Assembly (NCBI GenBank): GCA_016793865.1
Contig: JAEULJ010000001.1
Coordinates: 310,001-374,000, forward strand
Length of the DNA: 64,000 nucleotides
Source: Altererythrobacter sp.
GTDB taxonomy: Bacteria > Pseudomonadota > Alphaproteobacteria > Sphingomonadales > Sphingomonadaceae
Direction of reading: 5' to 3'
Made by a program: the position numbers and the translations under genes. Shown here piece after piece: positions 37,601-46,828 of the stretch (its first letter is position 1; each line of letters opens with the position of its first letter). The notes beneath the pieces were generated by a model. That model had not been told where the DNA came from, made no database searches, and saw nothing but the letters and a program-made list of their open reading frames with translations.

Positions 37601-38577
37601 GGCGTGCCGGGGGGCGTTGCAGGCGGCGGGGCCGCGCGGTCGAGGAAATCGGCGATCGCGGTCATTGCGCGGGCGCGCACCGGATCGGTCTCGCGCAGGA
37701 TCTCATGCCTGGCCTCTGGGCCGAAGCGGACCAGCTCGCAGCGCGGCAACCGGGCGCAGGCCCGCGCCACGGCGCCAAACTTGACCAGCCGGTCAGCGGT
37801 GGTGGCGACCATCAGAGTGGGCACCGCCAGCCGTTCCATCAGACCCGGCACGAACAGCGCGCGCGACGAGGCATAGGCGCGCTCGACCCAGCGCCAGCTC
37901 CCCGGGCCCATCACCAGCTCGGGCCGCCGCTCCCGCCACCACAGTTCATCGGCATAGCGTTCAGGATCGTGCGTCAGCAAAGCCTCGCGCTCGGCAGGAA
38001 TTTCGCCGGGCTTCTCGCTCCACTTCCACGCCGGGCGGGTGGGCGGGCCAAGCCGTGTCATCATCCCCGCCAGCGCCTGGAGCGCGGGAAGGGGCAGGGG
38101 CGGGCTGGCCATGCCGAGCATGGGCGCGACCAGAACCAGGGCATCCGGCTTCACCCTCCCCTCCGCTGCGGCGCGCAGGGCGAGATGGCCGCCCATCGAA
38201 TGCGCGACCAGCACATGCGGGCCGGGTGTCGCAGGCTGCCAGTCGCGCCACAGCGTGGCGAGATCGTCAATCCAGATGCCGAAATCGCCGACATGACCGG
38301 TGGTTGCGTCGGTTCCAAGCCGGCCGGAGCCGGCCTGCCCGCGCCAGTCGGAAGCGGTCACCACCCATCCGGCGCGGTGCCATTCCTCGCAAGCCTCCAG
38401 ATATTTCTCGTAGTTGTCGCCACGGCCGGGGAGGAACAGGATCGATCCACGCGCGAATGCGTCCCCTGCGCCTGCTTCGAGCCAGTCGATGCGGCGGATC
38501 GCGTGACCATCGGCCGCGTGCCACAGCGTCTCGCGAGCGTGGGGGGGAATGGCACGGCGGTCGATCGCGGCGGTCAT
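37597..38577 (-). CDS. Alpha/beta hydrolase, monoacylglycerol-lipase-like
   Basis: 326 aa from ATG 38577, which has an AGGGG about 7 bp upstream (an in-frame ATG at 38595 has none). Nucleophile Ser127 in VAHSMGGH, oxyanion loop LPGRGDNYEKY, candidate Asp in ATTADRLV and His in EARHEIL. Closest in look to lysophospholipase/monoglyceride lipases. No signal peptide. First gene of a two-gene unit with the FAD oxidoreductase. Confidence 0.87.
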   Translation of the reverse strand: MTAAIDRRAIPPHARETLWHAADGHAIRRIDWLEAGAGDAFARGSILFLPGRGDNYEKYLEACEEWHRAGWVVTASDWRGQAGSGRLGTDATTGHVGDFGIWIDDLATLWRDWQPATPGPHVLVAHSMGGHLALRAAAEGRVKPDALVLVAPMLGMASPPLPLPALQALAGMMTRLGPPTRPAWKWSEKPGEIPAEREALLTHDPERYADELWWRERRPELVMGPGSWRWVERAYASSRALFVPGLMERLAVPTLMVATTADRLVKFGAVARACARLPRCELVRFGPEARHEILRETDPVRARAMTAIADFLDRAAPPPATPPGTP

Positions 38578-38687
38578 CGGCCCACCCCTGTCCATCCGCG
38601 CGGCACAGGGCAGGACAAACGAACGTGGTTACCGTTTGGTAAGCCCTGATGTGTAGCAGGCGAGGCGGCACAGGCGCCGGGGGACCA

Positions 38688-39398
38688 ATGCTGCATACCA
38701 CGATCTACTACGGTCTGCTCGGCGCGCTGGCAATCGCGTTGCTGGTCGCCGTCGGCACGGACCTTGCGCGCCGCGAGATCGACAACTGGCTCAATCTCGC
38801 GATCGCACTGGCAGCCCCGGTATTCTGGTGGGCGGGCGGTCTCGAACTCTGGCCCGACATCGCCTTCCATGTCGCGGTGGCACTGGTGACCTTCGCGGTC
38901 GCCGCCGGCCTGTTCGCCATCGGGCAGATGGGCGGCGGCGATGTCAAGCTGATCGCCGCGTTGGCGCTGTGGTTCCCGCCCGCGCTTTTCCTGAACCTGC
39001 TGATGGTGATGGCGGTGGTCGGCTATGTGCTGACCATGGGCCTTGGAGCGCTGCGCGTGCGCAGGGCTGCGGGCACGATGCGAAGCCGCGACATGATCGT
39101 GCTGTCGGCGTTGTCGCTGGTGGCCGCGGTGCTGATCGCCGCCTTCGTCGGCGCCGTCCCCATGCCCCTGCCCGGCTTCCTGCGCGAGATTGCGGATTCA
39201 TCGATCGTGATGGCGGTGATCGTGTTCCAGCTTCCGGTCCTGGTGCTGGCTTATGTGTCGTTTCACGCGATCCGCATCTTCCGCCGCCGCAAGGTCGATA
39301 TCGCCGCACCCTATGGCGTGGCGATAGCCGCTGCGGGGCTGTGGCTGATCGCGGCGCAGTTCGCCGCCACGCCCACGCTGCGCGGCATGTTGGCCTGA
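38688..39398 (+). CDS. cpaA: Flp pilus prepilin peptidase CpaA/TadV
   Basis: Aspartic protease of the A24 family in the inner membrane, 236 aa with about six helices. Catalytic Asp residues are D25 (GTDLARREIDNWLN) and D85 (MGGGDVKLIA). It processes Flp prepilins and pseudopilins. ATG 38688 is chosen because the membrane helix starts right after it. First gene of the pilus cluster; no flp pilin gene precedes it. Confidence 0.9.
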   Translation: MLHTTIYYGLLGALAIALLVAVGTDLARREIDNWLNLAIALAAPVFWWAGGLELWPDIAFHVAVALVTFAVAAGLFAIGQMGGGDVKLIAALALWFPPALFLNLLMVMAVVGYVLTMGLGALRVRRAAGTMRSRDMIVLSALSLVAAVLIAAFVGAVPMPLPGFLREIADSSIVMAVIVFQLPVLVLAYVSFHAIRIFRRRKVDIAAPYGVAIAAAGLWLIAAQFAATPTLRGMLA

Positions 39399-39491
39399 CA
39401 ACCCGATCTTAACCAATGCGGCGCTATGCCGTGGAAACCAAGAATTCCCGCATGATCTTGCCGCGGGGTGAAAAGAGGGGCTGAGACAGCC

Positions 39492-40553
39492 ATGGACAGG
39501 AAGAAGCTGGTTCTGCTCGTGAGCGCGCTGATCGTGGCGATCGGCACGGCATTCGTCGCGCGCAGCTTGTTCGCCGGCGGCGCCGCGCCAGCGGTCGCCG
39601 CCGCCGCCGCGCCCGTTCCGCAAGGGCCCAAGGTCCTCGTCGCTCAGCGCGCACTGCCTCCGGGCACCATCATCTCCCCCGATGCACTCTCGTTTCAGCC
39701 CTGGCCGGGCGAGATGGTGAAGGATGCATACTTCATCGAAGGCGAAGCCGACATGCAGAAGCTGGTCGGCACCGTGGTCCGCTTCGCGATTACCGCAGGC
39801 GAACCGGTGACCCAGGGCGCCCTGGTCTCCCCTCAGGATCGCGGCTTTCTGGCCGCGGCGCTGACACCTGGCATGCGCGCCATCACCGTTCCGGTTTCTT
39901 CGCAGAGCGGCGTTGCCGGGTTCATCTTCCCGGGCGACCGCGTGGACATGATGCTGAGCCAGGGTATCGGCGGTACCGAAGGCACCGGGCTGCAGGTCGC
40001 GGAAACGATCCTGCGCAATCTGCGCGTGCTCGCAACCGATCAGGCCACCACCCAGGAAATCGTCGATGGCAAGGCCGTGCCCAAGGTCAGCGGGACCGTC
40101 ACGCTCGAGGTAACCCCCCGCATCGCGGAGAAGGTCACCGTGGCGCAATCGCTCGGCTCGATCAGCTTCTCGCTGCGCCCGCTGGCCGATTCCCACACCG
40201 ACCTCGAACGCGCGCTGGCGAGCGGCGAGATCAAGCTGCCCGACAACGCGACCCCCGAGCAGGAGGAAAAGCTGCTCAAGGCCGCCGTTTCCCAGCCCAG
40301 CGATGGCAAGACCAGCTATGTGACCGGCGGCGACGTGTCGCGCTTCCAGCGCAGCACCGTGCCCCCCCAGACCCCGAGCGGCGCGGCGCCCGGTGCCCCC
40401 GGCGCGCAGCCGGGAGTGCCGGTCTATCGTGGCCCCGTAATCAAGGTGCGGCGCGGCAGCGCCGTGACCGACGAACCGGTGGGTCGCAGCGGCACGCTCT
40501 CGGCTTCCCGCAACCAGCCGTCGTCCACCGATTCCATGCAGGTCGGCAAATGA
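39492..40553 (+). CDS. cpaB: Flp pilus assembly protein CpaB/RcpC
   Basis: 353 aa: N-terminal membrane anchor (about 7-27), an SAF domain (VLVAQRALPPGTIISPDAL) and a RcpC-type domain, then a Pro/Gly-rich tail. Periplasmic component thought to steady the secretin. ATG 39492 begins MDRKKLVLLVSAL. The cpaC frame opens in overlap with its stop. Confidence 0.9.
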   Translation: MDRKKLVLLVSALIVAIGTAFVARSLFAGGAAPAVAAAAAPVPQGPKVLVAQRALPPGTIISPDALSFQPWPGEMVKDAYFIEGEADMQKLVGTVVRFAITAGEPVTQGALVSPQDRGFLAAALTPGMRAITVPVSSQSGVAGFIFPGDRVDMMLSQGIGGTEGTGLQVAETILRNLRVLATDQATTQEIVDGKAVPKVSGTVTLEVTPRIAEKVTVAQSLGSISFSLRPLADSHTDLERALASGEIKLPDNATPEQEEKLLKAAVSQPSDGKTSYVTGGDVSRFQRSTVPPQTPSGAAPGAPGAQPGVPVYRGPVIKVRRGSAVTDEPVGRSGTLSASRNQPSSTDSMQVGK

Positions 40554-40597
40554 CCCCCTCGCGACTTCGCAACCCCATTCACCGAAGGCACTCGCTC

Positions 40598-42169
40598 ATG
40601 GCCAGTCGTTTCTCACCCAAGATCATCCTTGCCAGCCTGGCGCTGGCTCCGGTCGCGGCGACACTCGCCCCGTTGCAGGCGCAGACCGTGGTCAAGCCGG
40701 CATCGCAGGACGTGGTCCTCTCGATCGGGCGTGGCCAGCTGATCAGCGTAGGCGGCGCGATGGCCGATGTCTTCGTCGCCAATGACGCGGTCGCGGACGT
40801 CCAGATCAAGTCGCAGCGCCAGCTCTACGTGTTCGGCAAGTCCGGGGGCGTGACCACCATCTATGCCAGCAACGCGCGCGGCGATGTGATCTGGTCGGCC
40901 AATGTGCGCGTCGGATCGAATATCGACAGCATCGACCAGATGCTGGCCCTGGCGATGCCGGATGCCAAGATCGCCGTGGCGACCATGGGCATGAACACCG
41001 TGCTGCTGACAGGCACGATCGCCGCGCCCGAGGATGCCGCCGAGGCGCAGCGCCTGGTCGAGGCCTTCGTCGGCGAAGGCACCAATGTCATCAGCCGCCT
41101 CAAGACCGCAACGCCCCTGCAGGTGAACCTGCGCGTGCGCATCGCCGAGGTCAGCCGCAACTTCTCACGCAACATCGGCATGAACCTGACGACGCTGGAC
41201 GGCACGGGCGGCTTCCAGTTCGGCGTCGGCACCGGCCGCACCATGACCTCGCAGTTCAACGCGCTGGGCGGCCCGCTCGGCATAGGCTCCACCGCCGCCA
41301 GATGTATCCCGCCGATCCTTCCGAACGGGTCCTGCACGGGCACGATTCCGGGAACCGCGATCACGCGGGGCGCGGGCACGACTTTGGGGGGCTTGGGGCG
41401 GTTTCTAGGGCTTGATATTCTGGGCGCGCTCGACCTGGCCGAACAGTCCGGCATGTCGACGACGCTGGCCGAGCCCAATCTCACCGCGCTGTCGGGGGAA
41501 ACCGCCAACTTCCTCGCCGGTGGGGAATTCCCGCTCGTCACCAGCGCTGCGCTGTCCGGGCCCACCATCACCTATAAGCCCTATGGCGTGAGCCTGTCGT
41601 ACACCCCCGTGGTGCTGGCGAACGGCCGCATTTCGCTTCGCGTGGCGCCGTCGGTCTCGGAAATCTCCTCGGTGAGCAACGTCGGCGGCGTGCAGACGGC
41701 GACGCTGTCCAAGCGAAGCGCCGAGACCACTGTCGAGCTCGGGTCCGGCCAGAGCTTCATGATCGCCGGCCTCATCCAGAACAATGCCATCAGCACACTC
41801 GAAAAGGCGCCGGGCCTCGGCGACGTGCCGATCCTGGGCCAATTGTTCCGGTCGAGCGGATTCAGGCGCAACGAGACCGAACTCGTCATCGTCGTGACGC
41901 CCTACCTCGTGAAACCGATCGAGGAAAAGGACGTCCGCCTTCCGACCGACGGCTTCCAGGCTCCGGGCGAACTCGAGCGGCTGCTGGGCAACCAGGTACA
42001 TGGCGGCCAATCCGGCACCACGCGTCCGATGGCCTCCACCGCCGAAGGGGCTGCCGCCGCGCCACACGTCGGCGCGGATGCAGCGGCGGCCGCCGCTGCC
42101 GTGCCGCCCAGCGCTCCGCGCCGCGACGAGAAGATCGCCAACGCCGCGCCCGGCTTCAGCTTCAAGTGA
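40598..42169 (+). CDS. cpaC: Flp pilus outer-membrane secretin CpaC/RcpA
   Basis: 523 aa with a Sec signal peptide (ending LQAQT), an N-terminal pilus-assembly domain, a BON-like region and a C-terminal secretin core (AEPNLTALSGETANFLAGGEFP, VELGSGQSFMIAGLI, VPILGQLFRS). Forms the pilus channel in the outer membrane. I use ATG 40598 at the signal peptide; an in-frame ATG at 40550 overlaps the cpaB stop and adds 16 residues. Confidence 0.92.
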   Translation: MASRFSPKIILASLALAPVAATLAPLQAQTVVKPASQDVVLSIGRGQLISVGGAMADVFVANDAVADVQIKSQRQLYVFGKSGGVTTIYASNARGDVIWSANVRVGSNIDSIDQMLALAMPDAKIAVATMGMNTVLLTGTIAAPEDAAEAQRLVEAFVGEGTNVISRLKTATPLQVNLRVRIAEVSRNFSRNIGMNLTTLDGTGGFQFGVGTGRTMTSQFNALGGPLGIGSTAARCIPPILPNGSCTGTIPGTAITRGAGTTLGGLGRFLGLDILGALDLAEQSGMSTTLAEPNLTALSGETANFLAGGEFPLVTSAALSGPTITYKPYGVSLSYTPVVLANGRISLRVAPSVSEISSVSNVGGVQTATLSKRSAETTVELGSGQSFMIAGLIQNNAISTLEKAPGLGDVPILGQLFRSSGFRRNETELVIVVTPYLVKPIEEKDVRLPTDGFQAPGELERLLGNQVHGGQSGTTRPMASTAEGAAAAPHVGADAAAAAAAVPPSAPRRDEKIANAAPGFSFK

Positions 42170-42183
42170 GAGGGATTTTATCC

Positions 42184-42843
42184 ATGCCCCGTCCAGCCCT
42201 TCATCTGCCTGGCCGCCCGCTCTCGAGCGCCCTCGCCCTCTCGCTGGGCCTGGCGCTGGCTGCCTGCGGCGGAATGCCGTCCAATCGCAGCGTCAACAGC
42301 GTTCACCAGCCCGTGGTCGAACGCAGCGCGGTCGCACTCGATGTCACCACCGATCCGGACGGCCTCCCGATCGCCGAGCAACGCCGCGTGGCGGCGTGGT
42401 TCGAGGCGATGGACCTGCGCTACGGCGATCGGGTTTCGGTCGAGGATCCGCTCGAGCGACCCGAAACGCGTGCCGCGGTCGCGGGCCTCGCCGGCCGCTA
42501 TGGCCTGCTTCTGGCCGATGCCGCGCCGATCGGGTCGGCGGACATCCAGCCAGGCCAGGCCCGCGTCGTGATCCTGCGGTCGCGAGCCACCGTGCGCGGC
42601 TGCCCCGACTGGTCTGAGAAGAGCGACGCGACCTTCGGCAATGGCATCAGCAGCAACTACGGCTGCGCCTACAATTCCAACCTGGCCGCGATGGTCGCCA
42701 ATCCCGAGGATCTCATCAAGGGACAGAACGGCTCGCCGGACACCTACATCAACACGTCGGCTGCCTCGATCAAAGCCTATTCCCAGTCCGTGGGAACCAA
42801 GGTGGGCACGGCGACCGCGGCCGCCCCGAACGGAGGAAACTGA
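42184..42843 (+). CDS. cpaD: Flp pilus lipoprotein CpaD
   Basis: 219 aa. Lipobox LAAC in the first 35 residues; CpaD-family region with CPDWS and GCAYNSNLAAMVANPEDLI. Outer-membrane lipoprotein that supports secretin localisation. GAGAGGG precedes ATG 42184. cpaE follows after 2 bp. Confidence 0.9.
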   Translation: MPRPALHLPGRPLSSALALSLGLALAACGGMPSNRSVNSVHQPVVERSAVALDVTTDPDGLPIAEQRRVAAWFEAMDLRYGDRVSVEDPLERPETRAAVAGLAGRYGLLLADAAPIGSADIQPGQARVVILRSRATVRGCPDWSEKSDATFGNGISSNYGCAYNSNLAAMVANPEDLIKGQNGSPDTYINTSAASIKAYSQSVGTKVGTATAAAPNGGN

Positions 42844-42845
42844 TC

Positions 42846-44144
42846 GTGAACGCCCCCTGGAAAAACACCATGCCCGGCAACCGCGATCCTTTTGCCGCCT
42901 ATGTCTGCGACGAGGCGACGCTGGACATCCTGCGTCCGGTCGTGATCGAGCTCGGCTGGCTGCCCGAGAAGTGCAACCGCGGCGGGCTGCGCAACGCGGT
43001 CCAGTCGCTGTCGGTCAGCGCCAGCCCCAACATCCTGATGGTCGACCTGTCGGAAAGCGGCGATCCGCTCAACGACATCAACGCGCTGGCCGAAGTGTGC
43101 GAACCGGGCACGGTGGTGATCGCCATCGGCCAGGTCAACGATGTCCGCCTCTACCGCGATCTGGTCGCGAGCGGAATTCATGACTATCTGCTCAAGCCGC
43201 TGGCCGCCAGCGTGTTGAGGGATTCGCTCAACGCCGCGCAAGCGGTCTTCAGCGCACCCAAGGCGAACGATCCCGATGCCGCCAAGCATCACGTCGCGAG
43301 CGCGGTGATCGGCACGCGCGGCGGCGTCGGCGCTTCCACGCTTGCGACCTCGCTGGCATGGCAGTTCGCGACCAAGATGGCCAAGCCGACCGCGCTGCTC
43401 GACCTCGACATCCATTTCGGCACCGGCGCGCTTGCGCTCGATCTGGAGCCCGGCCGGGGCCTGGCCGACGCGATCGACAACCCCAGCCGCATCGACGGGC
43501 TGTTCATCGAGCGCGCCATGATCCGCGCGCACGACAATCTTGCCATCCTGTCGGCAGAGGCGCCGATCAACTCGCCGCTGATGACCGATGGCGCGGCCTT
43601 CCTCCAGCTGCAGGAAGAGTTCCGCCAAGCGTTCGAGATGACCATCATCGATCTGCCGCGCAATATGCTCATCAACTTCCCGCACCTTTTCAACGAGGTG
43701 AACGTGGCGGTGGTGACCACCGAGCTGACGCTGGCCTCGGCCCGCGACACCATCAGGCTGCTGTCCTGGCTCAAGACCAATGCCGCGCATGTCACGCCTA
43801 TCATCGTGGCCAACAAGGTGCAGTCGAACGCGCTGGAGATCAGCAAGTCCGATTTCGAAGCCTCCATCGAGCGTGGGATCGATTTCCTGATCCCCTTCGA
43901 CCAGGCCGGAGCGGCCAAGGCGGCCAAGCTGGGCCAGGCCTTCGTGGAGGCCAACGGCCAGAGCAAGGCGGCGGCCCAGATCAGGGCGCTGAGTGAGCGA
44001 ATCCAGGGCGCCAGCGTGATCGAGCCGGGCGATGGCGACAGCCGTCCAGGTGGCAAGGGCACGGGCAAGAAGTCGCTGCTGGGCGGGCTCGATCTCAAGG
44101 CCCTGCTGGCCAAGAAGGAAAAGCAGGCCGGGCAGCCGGCGTAA
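42846..44144 (+). CDS. cpaE: Flp pilus localisation ATPase CpaE/TadZ
   Basis: 432 aa starting with GTG. N-terminal receiver-like domain (1-135) without the usual phospho-Asp set, then a MinD/ParA-like ATPase with a deviant Walker A GTRGGVGAST (156-165), in which the first Lys is replaced. TadZ proteins mark the pole for pilus assembly. A basic tail ends it. The next gene is tadB; no cpaF lies between. Confidence 0.9.
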   Translation: MNAPWKNTMPGNRDPFAAYVCDEATLDILRPVVIELGWLPEKCNRGGLRNAVQSLSVSASPNILMVDLSESGDPLNDINALAEVCEPGTVVIAIGQVNDVRLYRDLVASGIHDYLLKPLAASVLRDSLNAAQAVFSAPKANDPDAAKHHVASAVIGTRGGVGASTLATSLAWQFATKMAKPTALLDLDIHFGTGALALDLEPGRGLADAIDNPSRIDGLFIERAMIRAHDNLAILSAEAPINSPLMTDGAAFLQLQEEFRQAFEMTIIDLPRNMLINFPHLFNEVNVAVVTTELTLASARDTIRLLSWLKTNAAHVTPIIVANKVQSNALEISKSDFEASIERGIDFLIPFDQAGAAKAAKLGQAFVEANGQSKAAAQIRALSERIQGASVIEPGDGDSRPGGKGTGKKSLLGGLDLKALLAKKEKQAGQPA

Positions 44145-44222
44145 CGCCGGCTGGGTCGTGCCCCGGCAGCCGCGGCCCACGCCGCCGGCCGCCGAAAGAT
44201 GGACGCGAAGGGACGCATCGAT

Positions 44223-45188
44223 ATGTTCGAGATCATGCTGCTTGGGCTGGGGCTGATCGTCATAGCCGGGCTCGGCTATACTGCCTTTGCCGGCCCTTCG
44301 ATCGGCAAGGCGGGAAGCCGCCGGTTGCAGCAGATACAGTTCCGCCACTCCGAAAGCACTGCCGCGCGTGTCGAATCGCAGCTCAAGAAGGCGATCGCGG
44401 CACGTAAGCCGGCAACCTACAAGGCAGCCGGGTCAGGCTCCCGCATCGAGGCGCTGGCGATCCGGCTGGATCAGACCGGGCGCAAGTGGACCCTCAGCCA
44501 ATATGCCTATGCCTCGCTCGGATTGGGCGTGGCGGTAGCGCTCCTGGTGTTCCTGAAATCCGGCGCCTTCCTGCTGTCGCTGGGAATCGGCGTGCTGGTG
44601 GGTGCGGGCCTGCCTCATCTCGTGGTCGGCCGGCTCATCAAGAAGCGCGTGGCGAAGTTCAACGCCAAGTTCGCCGATGCGATCGAGTTGCTCGTGCGCG
44701 GCCTGCGCTCGGGCCTGCCCGTGACAGAGACCCTGCAGGTCGTGGCCCAGGAGATCGAAGGCCCGGTGGGCGTGGAGTTCAAGGGCATCGTCGACCGGAT
44801 CAAGGTGGGCCGGACCATGGAGGAAGCGCTCCAGGTCACGGCCGAACGCCTGGCGATCCCGGAATTCAACTTCTTCTGCATCACCCTGGCCATTCAGCGC
44901 GAGACCGGCGGCAACCTGGCCGAGACGCTGTCCAACCTGGCCGACGTCCTGCGCAAGCGCAGCCAGATGAAGCTGAAGATCAAGGCGATGAGCTCCGAAT
45001 CCAAGGCTTCGGCCATGATCGTGGGCGCGCTGCCCTTCATCGTCTTCGGCCTGATCTGGTGGATCAACCCGAATTACATCGACACCTTCTTCACCGACGA
45101 GCGCCTGATCGTGATCGGCCTGGGCGGCTTCACCTGGATGGGGATCGGCGTGTTCATCATGGCCAAGATGGTCAGCTTCGAGATTTGA
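44223..45188 (+). CDS. tadB: Flp pilus inner-membrane platform protein TadB
   Basis: 321 aa. T2SS-F/GspF-like domain with transmembrane pairs near the N-terminus and C-terminus (ALPFIVFGLIWWINP). ATG 44223 has GAAGGGA upstream; ATG 44199 is the alternative. With TadC it forms the membrane platform normally driven by the CpaF ATPase, which is missing here. tadC follows 13 bp on. Confidence 0.9.
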   Translation: MFEIMLLGLGLIVIAGLGYTAFAGPSIGKAGSRRLQQIQFRHSESTAARVESQLKKAIAARKPATYKAAGSGSRIEALAIRLDQTGRKWTLSQYAYASLGLGVAVALLVFLKSGAFLLSLGIGVLVGAGLPHLVVGRLIKKRVAKFNAKFADAIELLVRGLRSGLPVTETLQVVAQEIEGPVGVEFKGIVDRIKVGRTMEEALQVTAERLAIPEFNFFCITLAIQRETGGNLAETLSNLADVLRKRSQMKLKIKAMSSESKASAMIVGALPFIVFGLIWWINPNYIDTFFTDERLIVIGLGGFTWMGIGVFIMAKMVSFEI

Positions 45189-45201
45189 CGGGACCAAGAC
45201 G

Positions 45202-46197
45202 ATGATCGAGACCCCTCAAGGCCCCACGCTGCTCGGCTTCGACGTGATGCTCGTCGGCTCCCTTCTCGCGGGGATCGCGGCGCTGGCGGTGATGCTGGCC
45301 ATCTACAGCGCGATCACCATCAAGGATCCGATGGCCAAGCGCGTGAAGGCGCTCAACGCCCGGCGTGACGAGCTCAAGGCGGGCATCGTCACCGCGAGCG
45401 CCAAGAAGCGCCAGAGCCTGATCCGCCGGACCGACAAGACGGAGAAGGTCCGCGACACGCTCAGCAACCTCAAGGTGCTGCAGCAGAGTCAGGTCGATCA
45501 AATGGCGCAGAAGCTGGCCTGGGCCGGCTTTCGCAACAAGGAAGTGGCGGTCTATCTCATCGGCCTGCGAGCGGTCCTCCCCGTGGTGCTCGGCCTGATC
45601 GGCTTCCTTCTGCTCTACGTGTTCGAAATCAAGCCCGAATGGCAAATGAAGCGGGTGATGGCGATGGCCGCGCTGGTTTTCGCAGGGTACAAGGGACCCG
45701 AGATCTACCTGAGCAACATAGCCAAGAAGCGCACCGATCTCATCCGCAAGGGTCTGCCCGACGCGCTCGACCTGTTGGTAATCTGCGCCGAGGCCGGCCT
45801 GACGGTGGACGCGGCCTTCAACCGCGTGGCCAAGGAACTCGGGCGCGCCTATCCCGAACTGGGCGACGAGTTCGCGCTTACCGCGATCGAACTGTCGTTC
45901 CTGAACGAGCGCAGGAAGGCTTTCGCCAACCTAGCCTATCGAGTGGACCTCGATTCCGTCAAGGGCGTGGTGACCACCATGGTCCAGACGGAGAAATACG
46001 GAACTCCGCTCGCCTCGGCGCTTCGCGTCCTGTCGGCTGAATTCCGCAACGAGCGCATGATGCGCGCCGAGGAAAAGGCCGCCCGCCTGCCCGCAATCAT
46101 GACCATTCCGCTGATCATGTTCATCCTGCCGGTGCTGTTTATCGTGATCCTCGGGCCAGCGGCCTGTTCGATCGCCGACGCCTTCTCGGCGATGTAG
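45202..46197 (+). CDS. tadC: Flp pilus inner-membrane platform protein TadC
   Basis: 331 aa. Second GspF-like platform protein, with LPDALDLLVICAEAGLTVDAAF and EEKAARLPAIMTIPLIMFILPVLFIVILGPA. Last gene of the cluster; no TadD, TadE or TadF is seen after it. It converges on a MarR gene with a 13-bp gap. Confidence 0.9.
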   Translation: MIETPQGPTLLGFDVMLVGSLLAGIAALAVMLAIYSAITIKDPMAKRVKALNARRDELKAGIVTASAKKRQSLIRRTDKTEKVRDTLSNLKVLQQSQVDQMAQKLAWAGFRNKEVAVYLIGLRAVLPVVLGLIGFLLLYVFEIKPEWQMKRVMAMAALVFAGYKGPEIYLSNIAKKRTDLIRKGLPDALDLLVICAEAGLTVDAAFNRVAKELGRAYPELGDEFALTAIELSFLNERRKAFANLAYRVDLDSVKGVVTTMVQTEKYGTPLASALRVLSAEFRNERMMRAEEKAARLPAIMTIPLIMFILPVLFIVILGPAACSIADAFSAM

Positions 46198-46210
46198 AAG
46201 CTTGCGCCGG

Positions 46211-46699
46211 CTACTGGTCCGCGAGGGTGGCGGGGTCGAAGTCTCCGGCCCCTTCGCGGACCCGGGCCAGCATCCGCGAAAGGGCGGTACGCTCGCCTTC
46301 GTCGAGCACCGCGAACAGCTCCTTCTCGATGGCCTCGGCCAGCGGCATGATCCGCGCATGGACCGCGCGCCCCTCGCTCGTTAGCTCGAGCAGGTGCGAA
46401 CGCCCGTCGCGCTCGTTCGGGCGCCGCACGGCCAATCCCCGGTCTTCCAGCACCTTGCAGGCGCGGTTGACCGGCACCTTGTCCATCAGCGTCAGCCGGC
46501 ACAACTCGCGCTGGCTGTGGGGGCCGGAATCGCCCAGCACCGCCATGATCCGCCACTCGGTGGTCCGAATCCCGAAACGCTTGCGATACTGCTCCGCTAT
46601 CCGCGTCGAGACCGCATTGGACGCGACGGAAAGCTGATAGGGCAGGAAGTCGGCGAGGCGCTTGGTCGCGCGGCCCGACGGTCGGGAAGGCGGGTTCAT
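46211..46699 (-). CDS. MarR-family transcriptional regulator
   Basis: 162 aa winged helix-turn-helix protein: recognition region SQRELCRLTLMDKVPVNRACKVLEDRGLA and wing LLELTSEGRAV. It lies downstream of the thiolase/SDR pair on the same strand, separated by 129 bp, and might regulate that pair; no ligand or operator is known. Unlike many MarR genes it is not divergent from its likely target. Confidence 0.87.
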   Translation of the reverse strand: MNPPSRPSGRATKRLADFLPYQLSVASNAVSTRIAEQYRKRFGIRTTEWRIMAVLGDSGPHSQRELCRLTLMDKVPVNRACKVLEDRGLAVRRPNERDGRSHLLELTSEGRAVHARIMPLAEAIEKELFAVLDEGERTALSRMLARVREGAGDFDPATLADQ

Positions 46700-46828
46700 C
46701 CTGCCTTCCTATTGCCCCGCCGGACGATTACAAGCGATCCTATTCGGTTATGCCTCGTCCGGGAGCCTTGGCAGCAGCAGCCGGCCCGCCCCCCGCAAGC
46801 GGACCGCACTGGTGTTCAGGCTGTGCGC

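Noticed and set aside
39399-39491. CtrA site before cpaB
   Set aside because: Only a single TTAACC half-site is present, without the TTAA-N7-TTAA spacing.
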